Notes under the pieces: generated by a model | Databases searched by the model: none | What the model saw: only the letters and a program-made list of their open reading frames with translations | What the model was told of the DNA's origin: nothing | Part shown: one piece after another, positions 37,605 through 49,783 of the stretch | Layout: every line of letters begins with the position of its first letter | Position numbering within the stretch: the first letter of the stretch is position 1 | Assembly: GCA_016490735.1 (NCBI GenBank) | Contig: JAEMWC010000103.1 | Span: 222,501 to 286,500, forward strand | Source of the DNA: Pachyseris speciosa | Taxonomy: Eukaryota > Cnidaria > Anthozoa > Scleractinia > Pachyseridae | Length of the DNA stretch: 64,000 nucleotides | Direction: 5' to 3' | Made by a program: the position numbers and the translations under genes

Positions 37605-40600
37605 TATTATTGCTCAAACGATCTGGAAAGTTTACAAACCGAATGCGGCGATAGACAGTATGCCGGAATATATAACGCAGGGAGCAATAATACGCTCAAG
37701 AGCTAATTAGTACGCCGATGAACACGGTGAGAAAAGTAATAAATACTTTTTGAACTGAACTGAAGCTGTGTTAGAAAGTTAGTGGGGGATAATGATGAAT
37801 GCGAAATAATGACAATAATATATGACAGAGATCCATAGCTTTTATACAAATCTTTATAACAAAGAATCATGTGATCAGCACGGCGGCGTGTCGACTGATG
37901 AGTTCCTCAAGAATGTAAATACTAAAATGTTAACAGACGAACAGATGGAATATTTGGAGAGAAAAATTGCAATAAACGAATATTTCGAAGCATTAAAATC
38001 CTTTGAGAAAAACAAAACACCAGGGAATGATGGATTGACTGTGGAGTTTTATCTCGGATTCTGGCATCTCGTAGAGAAAACCCTTGTCAATGCCTTGAAT
38101 TTCGCTCATGAACAGGGACAACTGTCAAACTCGCAAAAGCAAGCCTGGGAAGGTCAATACTCCACGGAGTTCGAATAATTGAAGATATTCTTGAATTTGC
38201 TATATTTACGCGGACAATTCAGGTATTCTTCTCGCAATCGATTTTGAGAAAGCATTCGACTCTTTGAATCATTCTTTCCTTCTTAAAATCTTGGAAAAAA
38301 TTAAACTTCGGAACACAATTTGTGCAATGGATCAAAACCTTCTACAATGACGTGTCAAGTTGTGTCCTTAAACAATGGTTTACCACTGATTTGTTCAACA
38401 TTCAATGTGACGTTTAAGGCAGGGCAATCCCTTGTCACCTATATTATTCATTTTGGCAATTGAAGTGCTTGCTTGTAGATATCGAGATGATAAGGACATT
38501 AAAGGTATTTTAATTAATGAGAAGACGTCAAACTGACACATTTTGCCGATGACATGACCTGCTTTCTCAGAGATATTGCCTCATATCATCGTTTATTGGC
38601 AACTCCGCAGCTTTTTTCTTAATTCTCTAACCTCCGAGTCAATAATGAAAAAACGGAGATCTTTGCAATCGGCAGACAGATATCATTTGGATCAAACTAG
38701 TATCTTCATAAAGTACGAAAATCAATTAAAATCCTGGGAATTGTGTTTGATTATCATACACCATCAAGGATGAAAGCAAATTTCGACTCTGTCCTTAAGT
38801 CTATCAAGGATATATTTAATATATGGAAGTGGAGAGGGCTTACATTAATAGGAAGAATACAAATTGTTAAATCCCTTATTATACCTAAAGTTTTAAGTAA
38901 ACCGGCGCTGATTGCAGTTACAGATGATTTGATTAAAGAGATTATTTTATTTGGAAAGGCAATGATAAAAGACGCCCTGCCAAGGTAGGGTCCCGTGTCG
39001 CTTGTCTGAATTTTAAAATCTCCCGTGTCGGTGTTTAAATCGCTAATTCTCGGCCTTGATGCCACTGTCGGAATTTTGCCGAGAATGATGTCGCCTGTCA
39101 GGATTTCAGTTTCGCTACTTTTTGGGCCATGTCGCTTGTCAGAATTTACCCTGGTAGGGCCTCATGAAATCAAGCGGTCCGCTCTTATCAATGAGATCGA
39201 AGATAGTGGACTTAGGATGCTAGACATCCAATCAATGATTCTGACACAGAGGGTGATGTTACTAAGAAGATTTGTAGATGAAGAAAACAGTAGTTCCTGG
39301 AAGTTAATATTAGATTACTTTCTCTCTCCAGTAGGTGGAAAATTCATTCTTAAGTGTAATTTTGATACCCGAAAGTTACTTGTCTACCTTCCTGCCTTTT
39401 ATAAAGAGTGTCGGTACTAAATGCCTCTCCAATACGTACATATGGAGACGGTGTGCATCAAGTTATTTGGAATAACAAGACTATAACTTTTCGAAAGCTC
39501 TCAATCTTTGAAAAACACTTCTTTTCTAAAGGAATTGTTACAATCGGTGACCTCCTTTCTGACGAAGTAGTCTTTCTAAAGGGTGCTAACGTATTAAATG
39601 CGAATCTCTCTCCATTAGAACGTTTTAGATTAATGAGTATTGTTGATGCAATCCCTGGTGAATGGAGGTAGATCATTAGACAAAATGTACAACATCTCCC
39701 TTCACACATCGGTGACATAATTTATTTAAAGATGGAAAACTCTGAGGTAGCTCTGTCAAAGGTCTCATCCAAATTGCTTTACACCGCTTTTAAAAGTAAA
39801 AAACAAGTGCCTCCAACTGCTCAAAAGAAGTTCCAGGAGAAATTTCCGCAACTTCAAACTGATTGGAGCGAGCTATACTCCTACCATTTACAGTTACAAT
39901 TGAAACCAAAATTCGGGAATTCCAATATAAAATATTGAATAATATAGTTTTTACAAATGAAAAGATGTTTAGGCTAAAAATGATTGATTCGCCCTTATGT
40001 ACCTTTTGCAAACGAAAAATTGAATCTATTTCGACGTGACGAAGACTTTTTGGGAAGCTTTTTCCTCTTGGCTTAGCAACTGTAAAATTAAAATTCACCC
40101 CTTCACAATCATAGACATTTTGTTTGGAGTATGTAATAAAGGAGACGACTTTAATACTTTAAATCATTTGATATTGACAGCTAATTGTATATTTATAAAT
40201 GTAAGTTAAATATAACGCATTCTACTTTACGGGTTTACAAGGCCAAGACCAAGGCTGTATATACCAATTGGAGAAAACAATAGCAAGTAGGCGGAACAAA
40301 TTAACAAAACGTTTCAACAAATGAGAAAAGCTTTTGGTATATGTAGGCTCGTAGTATGGGTGCCCTCCATCTCCAGCTCTCTATATGTGTCTCTCCATCG
40401 TTTAACCTATTTATATAGTGCATGTAAAAGAGTACTTCGCTTAAAATCTAAAGTAGGGTTAGTGTAGTAATGTTGTAGTGAGTTGTAATTAGTAGCGTAA
40501 TTTGTTCCGGTATTATAATTAGTTTAATCTGTTCCATTATTGTATTTTAGTTTGTAGTAGGTGTAATTATATCCCTGTATCCACGTTTTGAAGTCTTTAA

Positions 40601-40637
40601 ATTACAAAAAAAAAAAAATTAAAATAAAATAAAAAAA
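37605..40637 (+). pseudogene. L1/Tx1-like LINE relic with poly(A) tail
   Basis: Pieces of one ORF2 occur in order on the plus strand: MTEIHSFYTNLY (37,822), SFEKNKTPGNDGLTVEFYLG, LLAIDFEKAFDSLNHSFLLK (about 38,220), RQGNPLSPILFILAIEVLA-like (about 38,415), GLTLIGRIQIVKSLIIPKVL (38,840), MLDIQSMILTQRVMLLRRF (39,220), and FQYKILNNIVFTNEKMFRLK then SPLCTFC (about 39,915-40,010). Many frameshifts and stops separate them; the FADD motif is also broken. The element ends in an A-rich tail (40,602-40,637) before copy 1-like sequence resumes. It is missing from copy 1. Confidence 0.75.
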
Positions 40638-40649
40638 CAAAACAAAACA

Positions 40650-41677
40650 ATTAATGAAAGGATCGTAAATTTCGGAACTATAGAATTCGAAAAGCTCAAA
40701 CACTACTTATTCTTCGCATTAAATTTCTTGCAGCATCGGTTTTATTTGAACTTAGTAAAATGGGACCATTCTAATGAAACAAGTTTGCCGTGCCTACTTA
40801 CATCGCGCTACGCTTCATTCTTATAAAAGAGGAATATATTCTGACGTAACGAGTGAAAATAAACCGATTGATGTAAAAATTCTTAACTTTCGTTACATCT
40901 TTGCTGCGAAAAGAGCTTTGCTACGAAAAGAGTGCAAATTTCCATGTCCTGCTCAGGTGCGTTGAAAGATAATTCAATTTATAGTCAATAGACTTTATAG
41001 TTTAATAATAGCGTTAGACGAAAATACTATTAACTGATGCGGTTCTCATGGCACGATCGTTCATGCGTACAGTCGATTGACAAAAAATATAACAGCTCAC
41101 TGTTTTTTATCACTTTCGCGACGTTCGACATTGTTGTTAGTGATCTTTGTCTTTGCGCACTAAAAAGAAGAGCCAAATATATTTCTTAATTTTTTTCGGA
41201 ATAGATTTCTTTTTAAAAATTAATGAAATATTTATTGTCGTTATGACGCCATTGTCAAGAGTAATTAATTTTTGCATGTCTTTGGTTTTCCAAATCTCTT
41301 TCGTTCAGATTTAATTTGTTTGTATCAACTTTTTTTTATGAATAGTGTTCATTTTTATGTATCTTATGAAGATGATAGTCAATGACATTTTGCGAGCACC
41401 TCTTTAAATTATCAATTCAGTATCGTGTGGAATTTTAGGCCCGTCTCAAACGTCGTGCTACTGCCATGTCGAACTCAATTCATTTTGCCGGATTTGCTTC
41501 GTACCACGGCTAAACCGTCCAACTTCCAATCCACAAAATTAGCTCCTGACAGAAAATATGAAGATACTGGGTTTTAAACAACAGTGCTCCTGATTAATCA
41601 CCCGAAGTAGAAACGAATTGATAGCTAATTTCTTTTTTCTTTAGTGTGATTTTATTTGCATATACTGTTGACTGTTG
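40650..41677. other. Duplicated non-coding block, copy 2
   Basis: Colinear with 7,222-8,080 of copy 1 (for example TGAAAGGATCGTAAATTTCG). No gene is seen. Homology breaks at about 41,510 and resumes near 42,575. Confidence 0.55.
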
Positions 41678-42428
41678 GCTCCTCCACTATTACAACAAAT
41701 TGATGCTAAATTGTAGGCAGTAATTACTAGATTTCAAATTGATATAACATTTAAGTGTACAAAAAATGGATATCATTATCGCCTTTTTTCGCACCCAGAT
41801 TTTGGGTGGTCACGTGATCAGGTCCAACCAGGGTCTCTCTCTCTCGGCGACAAGGGAGGAAAGGAGAGAGCCTGGGTTCGAGGTTGGGCGCAGTAATTTT
41901 GGATTTGATGACGTGTAATGGCTGCCCTATTGCAACCTCGAACCCAGGCTCTCTCTCTTTCCCTCCCATGTCGTCGAGAGAGAGACCCTGGTTGGACCTG
42001 ATCACGTGACCACCCAAAATCTGGGTGGTAAAAAAATTTGTTGGTAGCGAGGGGTGGCAAAGTCGAGAAACTGTTACTGTGACAATTGACCCACCCTCCC
42101 TGCGGGATTGCTGTTTTACTAGTCACGTGATCAGGTCCAACCAGGGTCTCTCTCTCGACGACCAGGGAGGAAAAAAGAGAGAGCCTGGGTTCGAGGTTGG
42201 CCCTATTGTTTAACACAAAGGATTTTCGCTTCATTTGCTTCCTGACAATAGCTGCAACCATTACACGTCATCAACTCTAAAACGGCCGTTCCCGGGAAAT
42301 TTGAAAGCGGAAATAGGCGACATTGATATCGATTTTTTTGTACACTTAAATGTTATATCCATATTTCAAAAGAACATTTGGAAGCTAGTAATTATTTCCA
42401 ACAATTTAGCGTGAAGACTGGAGGATCC
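41678..42428. mobile_element. 751-bp long-TIR element, missing from copy 1
   Basis: Outer arms pair over about 100 bp: AACATTTAAGTGTACAAAA at 41,746 and TTTGTACACTTAAATGTT at 42,336, extending to GGCTCCTCCA and its complement. Inside lie three copies, in alternating orientation, of GTCACGTGATCAGGTCCAAC followed by CAGGGTCTCTCTCTC and AGCCTGGGTTCGAGGTTGG (about 41,808, 42,010 reversed and 42,122). No transposase. Superfamily unknown. Confidence 0.6.
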
Positions 42429-42755
42429 CTTAAGAACCTCTGGCTGTTTTTGATCAGTTTTGATCGGTTGCCAGTACAAATTGCGCTATTTAACAGTTGT
42501 CAGTTAAATTTTAAGCCGTGTGTCAATTGTCAGTAAACCAGCCCATCTAGACCCTTTATAAATCGTGACTTCATACGCTGTATCTAACCAGTATCTGACG
42601 GATATTAACAATTTACCGGGAGGATAGCAAGGCTACAGGGGACAAACAGGTAGGTAACAAGAGAGATATCGGTGACATGGATCAGAGCACGGGATCAGAG
42701 CACGAATTATATCCCATTACAACATATCTGGTAAATTCGTGTAGTCAAATTCAAC

Positions 42756-42980
42756 AGACCATTTTACAGTTCTTTGCGCAGTACCCTGGCCTTTGATTGA
42801 ATGCGAGGCTAGAGTTGACCTTGTTTTGATACAAACCTACTTGCTTTTCTTATTGAAATTATACAGATTAAACACTAGTTAGCATAAGAAAAACATGATT
42901 TACATAAGAAAAGTAGGTAGGTTTGTATCAAAACTAGGTCACCCCCAACCTCGCTTTCACCGACAACTGTAAAATGGTCT
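42756..42980. mobile_element. 225-bp foldback MITE
   Basis: Arms AGACCATTTTACAGTT and AACTGTAAAATGGTCT enclose inverted GTTTTGATACAAACCTAC segments. It lies within extra copy 2 sequence (42,720-43,262) missing from copy 1. Confidence 0.65.
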
Positions 42981-43083
42981 ATTGCACGAGCGTGCTTCAT
43001 ATTCCTATTGTGCACGCTGATGACGTAGCAGAGGGAATTTCTCTTTATACAATATTTAAACTACCACTTTGAAAATGTTATAA

Positions 43084-43260
43084 ACCAATTGGTTCATGCG
43101 CCAGCTGTGCGTTAATGGAGATATGAAGTTTGGAGAGCACTCTAGAAGCTAGAGTTGCTCTAGGTTACGCCTCGAGCAACTCTTACGCATCTTTCGTGCT
43201 CTCCAAACTTCCCGCGTGCTTCATATCTCCATGAACGCACGCTGACGCATGAACCAATTG
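43084..43260. mobile_element. 177-bp foldback MITE
   Basis: Arms ACCAATTGGTTCATGCGCC and CGCATGAACCAATTG, with GAGATATGAAGTTTGGAGAG paired to CTCTCCAAACTTCC. The central region (CTCTAGAAGCTAGAGTTGCTC) is also self-complementary. Missing from copy 1. Confidence 0.65.
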
Positions 43261-43667
43261 TTAATTTATAAACAAAACCCAGTACCGGAACGTACCGCAA
43301 AACGAATATTTCTTGAGTTCCGCATGTCGGTAAAACAGGTTGATAAAAGCGCCAAGATTTAAGCTCAAGAATGCCTTTCAAAGAGTGATTTCGTGATTAG
43401 TGCATGTACAGCCACAACTCGATGTAAACAGACCATCAAAGCTGAACTGAAAACGGCTTTTCAACACATTTTTTATATTCGAAAAGAGGAATTGTTGCGT
43501 TGAGCTTTGTGCAGTTGTTACAATGTTTTCAAGATATCTGGCTTTTGTTCGAGGAGAATTTAAAGTTTTTTCTGTACAGAGGAAACGATACGAAAATTAC
43601 ACGTACACTTTTATCACCCATTCACTTCCTTTAGCAAAAAATAATGACTGATCAATTACATCATTGA

Positions 43668-43963
43668 TTCCCTGCTAGCAGAGGCCTCTTTTCCTTGTAT
43701 TCAGCTTGCGGAAGAAAAGAGACCTCTGCTATGGGTCAAAACGGTCTGTGTTGAGCATGCGTTGCGGTTTCTTAGCGATCGAACGATCATGTGATGTTTT
43801 TAGCGAGTCACAGTTCGGCAAACAATACAAGGAGCACGCGTGTTAAAACCTCCGTCCACGACCTCGGACGGCGGCTTGCTCAAAGACCGTTTCGGCCCAT
43901 GGCAGAGGTCTCTTTTCTCCCGCACACTGAATACAAAGAAAAGAGGCCTCTGCTAGCAGGGAA
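43668..43963. mobile_element. 296-bp Mutator-like MITE with 9-bp target duplication
   Basis: Terminal inverted repeat TTCCCTGCTAGCAGAGGCCT at the left; the right end reads AGGCCTCTGCTAGCAGGGAA. It is flanked by CATCATTGA on both sides (43,659-43,667 and 43,964-43,972). Copy 1 has the single empty site ACATCATTGAGTAATC at about 8,768-8,784. A 9-bp duplication suggests Mutator/MULE. No coding capacity. Confidence 0.8.
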
Positions 43964-44117
43964 CATCATTGAGTAATCAATTGGTAATAAACTGCTATAT
44001 TCAATAAGATATCATGCTTGTTTTAACAAACTAAAAAAGCGCTACTCGCTTTTTCAAGTTCATTTGATCTCTAGTTTCTCACACTGAGCTGCACTCACGA
44101 GTGTAGGAAAACGAAGA

Positions 44118-44853
44118 CCGATGTAAGTAAGTAAGTAACTTTATTCATGTGTCAGTCGTTCTAGCTTTCGCTAATTGGTGACACAATTTAAAAGTTAAAA
44201 ACTAAAATACATCTATATACAAATTACGATTTCAAAAAAATGACTAACATTCCTATAGAATTTGCGAATGAAATCTAGAGAAAAGTCTATTCACATCCTA
44301 AGAACATAAATATATTGTCAGCTTGTGCATAAATTACAATTCTTGCATCCTTCATTTTCGATCAACATCGCCAAGTCCTTCTTCCTTATTTGTCGTTTAA
44401 AAGAGTTTAAACTGCTCAAGGTACGCTCCTCCTTTGTCAGCTTATACCACAACATAGGCCCTAAATATTTCAAAGAACGCTTCCCATACATAATAGTATT
44501 AAAACGTGGTACAATAAAATCAGCGTTCCTTAAGTTATAGCGCTTTTCCGTTTCTTTGCTGTACATTTAAAAGGTCCAGAAAGTGCTCTGGTAGAAGTTT
44601 ATATTTGGCCTTGAACATCAAAATCGCTATGTCCTGTAACCTTCGGTTATACAGGGTTGGCAAGTTAGCCTGCGTAAGTAAATTCTCATATGAGTCTGAT
44701 TTCCTATTAAATACCATTCGTAGAGCTCTCTCCTGTAGCCTTTCCAGTTTACGCCTATCTGATGCTTTACAGAAATGCCAGGCAGTGCTGTAGTACGTGA
44801 GATGACGTAAAATAGCTGCCTTAAATAGTTGTAATTTGGCATGAGTATGGTCT
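44118..44853 (-). pseudogene. LINE C-terminal fragment with (TTAC)n tail, missing from copy 1
   Basis: Minus-strand frames 44,535-44,853 and 44,318-44,566 give the LINE C-terminus: KLQLFKAAILRHLTYYSTAW, RLQERALRMVFNRKSDSYEN, LPTLYNRRLQDIAILMFKAK, then after a frameshift YNLRNADFIVPRFNTIMYGK and SLKYLGPMLWYKLTKEER. The 3' end is AATAAAGTTACTTACTTAC on the minus strand. Copy 1 has the flanks GAAGACGACC and TCTAGCCAATC almost adjacent, so this is a later insertion about 440 nt upstream of exon 1 of glycosyltransferase copy 2. Confidence 0.75.
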
Positions 44854-44985
44854 AGCCAATCAAAACAGACGCAACAGCACAGTAAGCCCGCCAAGTACGG
44901 GAAAATTCGCGCTTGCAGTCGGTTTTGGTTTTGCTTCTTATTGGCTGGGAAATAATTAGATAGCAAACTACCTCTGTAAAAAATA
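44854..44985 (+). promoter_or_regulatory. Putative promoter of glycosyltransferase copy 2, TATA lost
   Basis: Matches 8,897-9,035: AGCCAATC, CGGGAAAATTCGCG, GTCGGTTTTGGTTTTGCTTC, ATTGGCTGGGAAA. The TATA position reads CTGTAAAAAATAAATGG in place of CTGTATAAAAGTAAATGG. The 5' UTR donor TACGTGAGT (45,084) and acceptor TTTTAATTTAG (45,254) are kept. A LINE fragment now lies directly upstream. Confidence 0.4.
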
Positions 44986-45286
44986 AATGGTCCAACGGTG
45001 ATAGCCTGTGGTCGAGCAATGCCGCGCAAGCGATTGTGCCGGGATTCTTTATGGGGATACGAACTACGAAAATGCCAAAATACGTGAGTTGTTATTTTTC
45101 CTTACTTTACAGAACTCGAAAAGAGCAAAGTCTTTCGCCGTGTTTATTTACCAGTATACCTCCTTGTCTCCCCAATTAATCCCACAACCGCTTGCGCGAC
45201 CACTCTTGATTTCATCTTCCCCCAAAGTGAGCTGAAAAGTTTCTTTTAATTTAGGGGTCGTACACAGAAGGCCAAAGAGGCGTGGT

Positions 45287-45596
45287 ATGGCTTCAAGAAA
45301 GTTTATTCAAAACAAGTGTTGTCGTGCAGTATTCGCAGCAGCATTGGTGGTAGGGGCGTTTGTTGCTTTCTTGACAGTTCAGCTTCAACCAAGCAAGTAT
45401 GGAACGGCAGACTCTACTTTTGCAGAGATTCAAACTGAAATGTCAGGTAGACTGAATCTGCTTAAAGGCAAGAACTTTGATGTAAGGTTTAATTCAAGGC
45501 ACGGAGACCAGTCACGTAATCAAAAAATGAAAATTCATAAAACAGAGTGTGCTAGCGGTCGCCTGCGGGGGGTGTTTGGTCGCTTACAAAAAGGCG
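45287..45596 (+). CDS. GT54 (MGAT4-like) gene copy 2, exon 1 (signal anchor)
   Basis: Starts at GGTATGGCTTCA. Encodes a short basic cytoplasmic tail (MASRKFIQNKCCR), a type II anchor (AVFAAALVVGAFVAFLTV) and a stem with STFAEIQTEMSGRLNLLKGK, ending GRLRGVFGRLQKG. The donor GGCG/GTAAGA leaves one base, and exon 2 supplies two, making a glutamate codon. The three exons total 1,563 nt including the stop, a protein of 520 residues, close to the usual MGAT4 length of about 480-550. Intron 1 is 7.4 kb because of the LINE complex. Confidence 0.75.
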
Positions 45597-46002
45597 GTAA
45601 GATAGGTTGGACTGTATTTTGCGTTTGATGAAACTTATCATTGAAAGCCTAGCCTTCCTGTGCTTAATTGTGGCCACAGTCTGCGCCCAGAATACCACAT
45701 GTTTTCCCGATATTTTTGACGTCAACATGAAGAAGAATTAAGTTTGTATTTTTTTGAAAATTATTTGGGCGAAAGAATGTGCATCTCAAAGTTACACTGG
45801 CTATTGCTGGTTGCAAAACGAGGAAGTAAGTTTTCCATTTTTTTGTCGCAATTTTTCCTTTTCCGTATAAAAGGGTGACGCTTAAACATGCAGTTTTTCA
45901 GTGATGACAAATTGATAAAGAGAGTAAAATGTGAGCGCATTTGATCATTACGCCATGGAAAACGCGCTATACTGAATTCATGACTGTCATTGTAATTATC
46001 GA

Positions 46003-46003
<1 letters not shown>
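45597..46003 (+). other. Start of intron 1, copy 2
   Basis: Colinear with 9,638-9,841 and 10,173-10,334 of copy 1, without the MITE. Homology ends at GAGCGCATTTGATCA. Confidence 0.6.
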
Positions 46004-46034
<31 letters not shown>

Positions 46035-46351
46035 AACTTTATTAATGTGTCGAAATCGCTAGCATACAATGTATACTAATTGGGGACACCTAGCTAAAAA
46101 TTAATTATCAAGTAAATAAAATAGAAATATATGTACATATGTATGCTTGAATAAACGGTGAGTCATGCATTAAAATCAATTATGAAATATATTTACATGT
46201 GTATATATTGAATAGGTAATGAGTCATGCATTATCTGAAGATCAGTTGTTAGTCGTTGCATAAAAAAACAGTCTTTGCAAGTATAATCCAGCAGGCGTGT
46301 AAAATTAACCTTTTTAACGCGTTTTTTAAAAGTGTCTAATGATTCAGACGA

Positions 46352-48358
46352 TCAGATAGATTTATCAAGTTTGGACCAAATGACAGGGCCTAGATAAGTC
46401 AGGCTGTGTTTGCCATAAGCAACAGTCCGAAATCTCGGTATGACGAAATCAGAGTTTCTAAGATGATACTGAGAATTAGTAGCAACAAATAAGTCAGCAA
46501 TGTAAGGAGGGGCCAGACCATATTTGACTTTATACATTATGGTTGCAATAGCTTGGAGTCTTCGCGTATAAAGTGTTGGTAGTCTCGCTCTTTGCAAGAG
46601 TTCCTCATACGTCCATTTATTGTCACAATAAACAGCGCGTAATGCTCGTTCTTGAATTCGTTCTAGTTTTCTGGTATCAGAAGAACGACAAAAATGCCAG
46701 ACAGTATGTGAGATAAGGTAGTATTGCAAATTTGACAATGTGTAATTTAGCTGATGTCGGAATAAGGTTACGTAATCTCAGGAGAACACCCGTTTGACAG
46801 GAGGCTTTTCTACAAACATTGCTCACATGAATCGAAAATAATAGTTGATCGTCTTAAGTAACTCCTAAGAGCATGTCTCCGATTTCTGATCAATTACGAT
46901 GTCATTAATAACGATGTGTAGATCCTTGTGACAATTCCTCAGACCCAGACTCATCACCTGATACTTTGAAAAATTTCCTTGTAAAAGATTGTTGTTGTAC
47001 CACTTAGAGATGTTGTTTCCTTCCTCAGTTAAAATGTTTTCCGCCTCGTTAGTTGTCTTCGCCACTGAGAACAGTTGGTGGTCATCAGTATACATAAATA
47101 ACCTGTTTTCGTCAGTGGAGAGGTGTAGATCGTTTTGGAAAACATTCCAAAGAAGAGGCCCGAAGCTTGATCCCTGGGGACAACCTCTCGTCGTCGCATA
47201 CCAACCGCTTGTTGCTTCTTGACTAATCCTAACTCTGTTTTTCCTATCTGTGAAATATGATCGCATAAGGGCTAGTGAGTTGTTAGAGAAACCGCATGCT
47301 CTCAGTTTGTTTATCATTAGGGGAGGGTACAGCGAATCAAATGCCTTTGACATCTTTCCACCAATCCAATGAGGGAGGTCTCACAGCTCTGATCCTTTCG
47401 ATATGCAGTCAATTTGTTGCCTAACATTGGATCTATAAATGATGCCAGCTGTTTGCTCAATAACTGCTCAAAGACTTTCCCTATCACTGTTAATACTGTA
47501 ACAGGTCTATAGTTCTTAATGTCTTGTTTGTTATCTTTCTTAAACACGGGTACCCAGTCACCTTTCTTCCATTGCCGTGGCCAATCACAGGATTCGATGC
47601 AACGGTTATATAAGTCAGCGAGGGGATAAGAAAGCTCCCTACTTGCTAGCTTTAAGATCTTGGATGGTATTTGGTCGTGACCTGTGCTCTTGGTATAATC
47701 CAAGTTAGATAGCACAACCGCAATTTCATTCGGCTCAAGCATATGGAATTTAAATTGTGAGGAGTCACCAGGAGGTCCACAATTACAGCTTTGCGTTATC
47801 ATGTGTACACTCTCATGATGGTACAGTTGGTCCTCGGACATACCTAATAAACGAGTGTCACCGATGTCGTTAGCCACTGATGAGAAATATTTGGCAAAGT
47901 GCTCCGCAATCTTGCGTTGATCCCGTTCAATGACACCTTCGATATCTATGTTAAGTAGGACGTTTTCGCACTTTTTCGACTTTGAGTGAAGAAAAGGCTT
48001 AAAAACACTGTAGAAATTCCTAGGATTCGTTTTCAGATCGTCAGCTTTTTTGTTCCAGTACTCTTTGATTGCTCTCCGCCGGAGTCTTGTAGCAGTATTC
48101 CTCCACGTTTTCATTAGTTCTCGGTTCTCCTTGGTAGGGTTTCTTGCATATCGTTTCGCATACCTCCTCTTTTTCCTAATTGCCTTTTTCCATTCTAGCG
48201 TCATGTACGGTACGTCTACTGCACGGACTCTCGTCTTTTTCAGCGGAATATGATCATTAATGATGCTAGTGAGAAGAGTGTGCCAATAGGAATGTTGGTC
48301 GTCTATTGAATCGAAGATGCTGCTTACATGCCAAGGAGCCATGTCTAAATCCATTTGT
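46352..48358 (-). pseudogene. LINE ORF2: reverse transcriptase and C-terminus
   Basis: Minus-strand frames 47,317-48,354, 46,865-47,353 and 46,352-46,738. Recognisable are MAPWHVSSIFDSIDDQHSYW, VRAVDVPYMTLEWKKAIRKK, GHDQIPSKILKLASRELSYP, NYRPVTVLTVIGKVFEQLL, SKAFDSLYPPLMINKLRACG, GCPQGSSFGPLLWNVFQNDL, the active site MYTDDHQLF (normally Y-A-D-D), and a C-terminal block LPTLYTRRLQAIATIMYKVK with LTYLGPVIWSKLDKSI. A deletion between LIGLVE and MSKAFDSL removes about 20 residues and shifts the frame. CR1/L2-like; inactive. Confidence 0.75.
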
Positions 48359-48670
48359 AATTACTCGGGCTGCCCGCGCGTCTCGCGCGGCGCCCGGGTC
48401 TAAGATTACCGACGGTTCTTCTTTTTCGTCGTCGAGTATCATCCACAAAGTGCACTTCCGGCGTTTCTGCGCAAGCGCTAACTATTTTTAACAGAGTGAT
48501 GCCTGTTGTCACGTATCGGAAAATGTCGATTCACCTTGTGTCTTTTGAAGTCTGAACAAACAATATGTTAAGAGAAGTGTCTATGCGAATGTTTGCAAGT
48601 TCAACGGCGAGAAGAAAGCTTTTAACATGAGTAACCTTAACTCCAGATGGACTGCTGTGTTTCCTCGTGA

Positions 48671-48777
48671 GTAGTCTCTAATTTTGGCGATGGATTGTGG
48701 GGCGGGCGAAAGACACGTGCGCGCGCGAAGTTGCGAGGAGACGCGACGCGTGGGGAGCGCCAAAAATTAGAGACTAC
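48671..48777. mobile_element. 107-bp palindromic MITE nested in E
   Basis: Arms GTAGTCTCTAATTTTGGCG and CGCCAAAAATTAGAGACTAC around a GC-rich centre. The equivalent in the right-hand E element is at 52,056-52,152. Confidence 0.75.
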
Positions 48778-49438
48778 AGACAAAGGGAGTTTGACCTTTC
48801 ACGGCCGAGTGATTCGGAAGTGCAAATCTCATATCAACAGCAAGAATGATGCCTGTTGTCACGTATCGGAAAACGTCGATTCACCTTGTGTCTTTGAAGT
48901 CTGAACAACTAATATGTTAAGAGAAGTGTCTATACGAATGTTTGCAAGTTCAACAGCGAGAAGAAAGCTTTTAAAATGACCAAAATTTAACTCCAGATGG
49001 ACTGCCGTGCTCCCCGTATCCGCTCCATTGAGATGTAATATTTTGTTGAATAACTCAAGTACGGGATATCACACACCCCTGAGACTTTGACAGGTAGTTT
49101 ATTTAATATTTTGCCACAATATCTCAATTTCTGGACTTTAACTTTTAAATGATAAGCGATTTTTACAAATGTACTAGCGTCACTTGAAATTGTCCAGAAA
49201 CGTTCCTTTCTTGTGTTTCAAATGACCCTGGATTGACGGATTTGTAAACAGTTTCACTCTGCTAATTAAATTTCTAATCACATTTCACCGAGACTCCATT
49301 AACGTTTATGCGAAAAAATCCTACATCGTTCGATAAGCGTTTCCTTTCTCAAACAATTATCCATCGAAGCGAAAACAAGTGTGCTTAGTTTTTTTTTGGA
49401 ATCAGTACACTATTTTTATCATCTTGCATAACGATAAA

Positions 49439-49502
49439 CCTCTGTGGCCTAAAGGTCATTGTTCCTGCCTGTGACGCAGCTAACCCGGGTTCGATGTCTT
49501 TT
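49439..49502 (+). repeat. tRNA-like module inside family E
   Basis: Contains TGGCCTAAAGG (A-box-like), TTCCTGCCTGTGACGCAGC (anticodon arm) and CCCGGGTTCGATGTC (B-box-like). The arrangement is closest to tRNA-Asp but with GTG in place of GTC at the anticodon. The end pairing is lost, so it is not a functional tRNA. It also occurs inverted in the right-hand E (about 51,326-51,390). Confidence 0.5.
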
Positions 49503-49783
49503 AGTGGTATATATCACGGGCTTTATTGTTTCTGTTTCTCTTTTTCTTGTTCTTTTAGAAATATCTTTTACAAGTGGTATAATTATTGTTCTCAATGGTT
49601 GAGCTGTATTTTAGAGGAATATATGTTGATAGGGGTCTAAAGAAATAGACTCCAACACAAGCTAAACACAATGTGTCTGATGTAAGAAAGACAGACTTCC
49701 CTCTATTCTTTTGTTTAGCGCTAAGTAAGGGATACAATACTGTTTTTTGCAAGCCCGAGTTTAGGCTAATTGTAGCCTCTTGT

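Larger units (their letters stand above)
48359..49779 (-). mobile_element. Family E element (left), inserted in the LINE
   Basis: Flanked by TTGT at 48,355-48,358 and 49,780-49,783. Joining the flanks restores the LINE reading frame (E-L-N-E-K-E-Q-M-D-L-D-M-A-P-W). The outer end has a GC-rich hairpin (ACTCGGGCTGCCCGCGCG with CGCGCGGCGCCCGGG) and the inner end a small hairpin (AGGCTA/TAGCCT). An inverted ACTCGGGCT/AGCCCGAGT pair sits near both ends. Inside are a tandem repeat of about 345 bp, a nested 107-bp palindromic MITE (48,671-48,777) and a tRNA-like segment (49,439-49,502). No transposase frame is visible. Confidence 0.7.

Noticed and set aside
47317..48354. Stand-alone host gene from the 345-codon minus-strand frame
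   Set aside because: The sequence is the linker and N-terminal RT part of a LINE ORF2, continuous with endonuclease and RT pieces once E insertions are removed.
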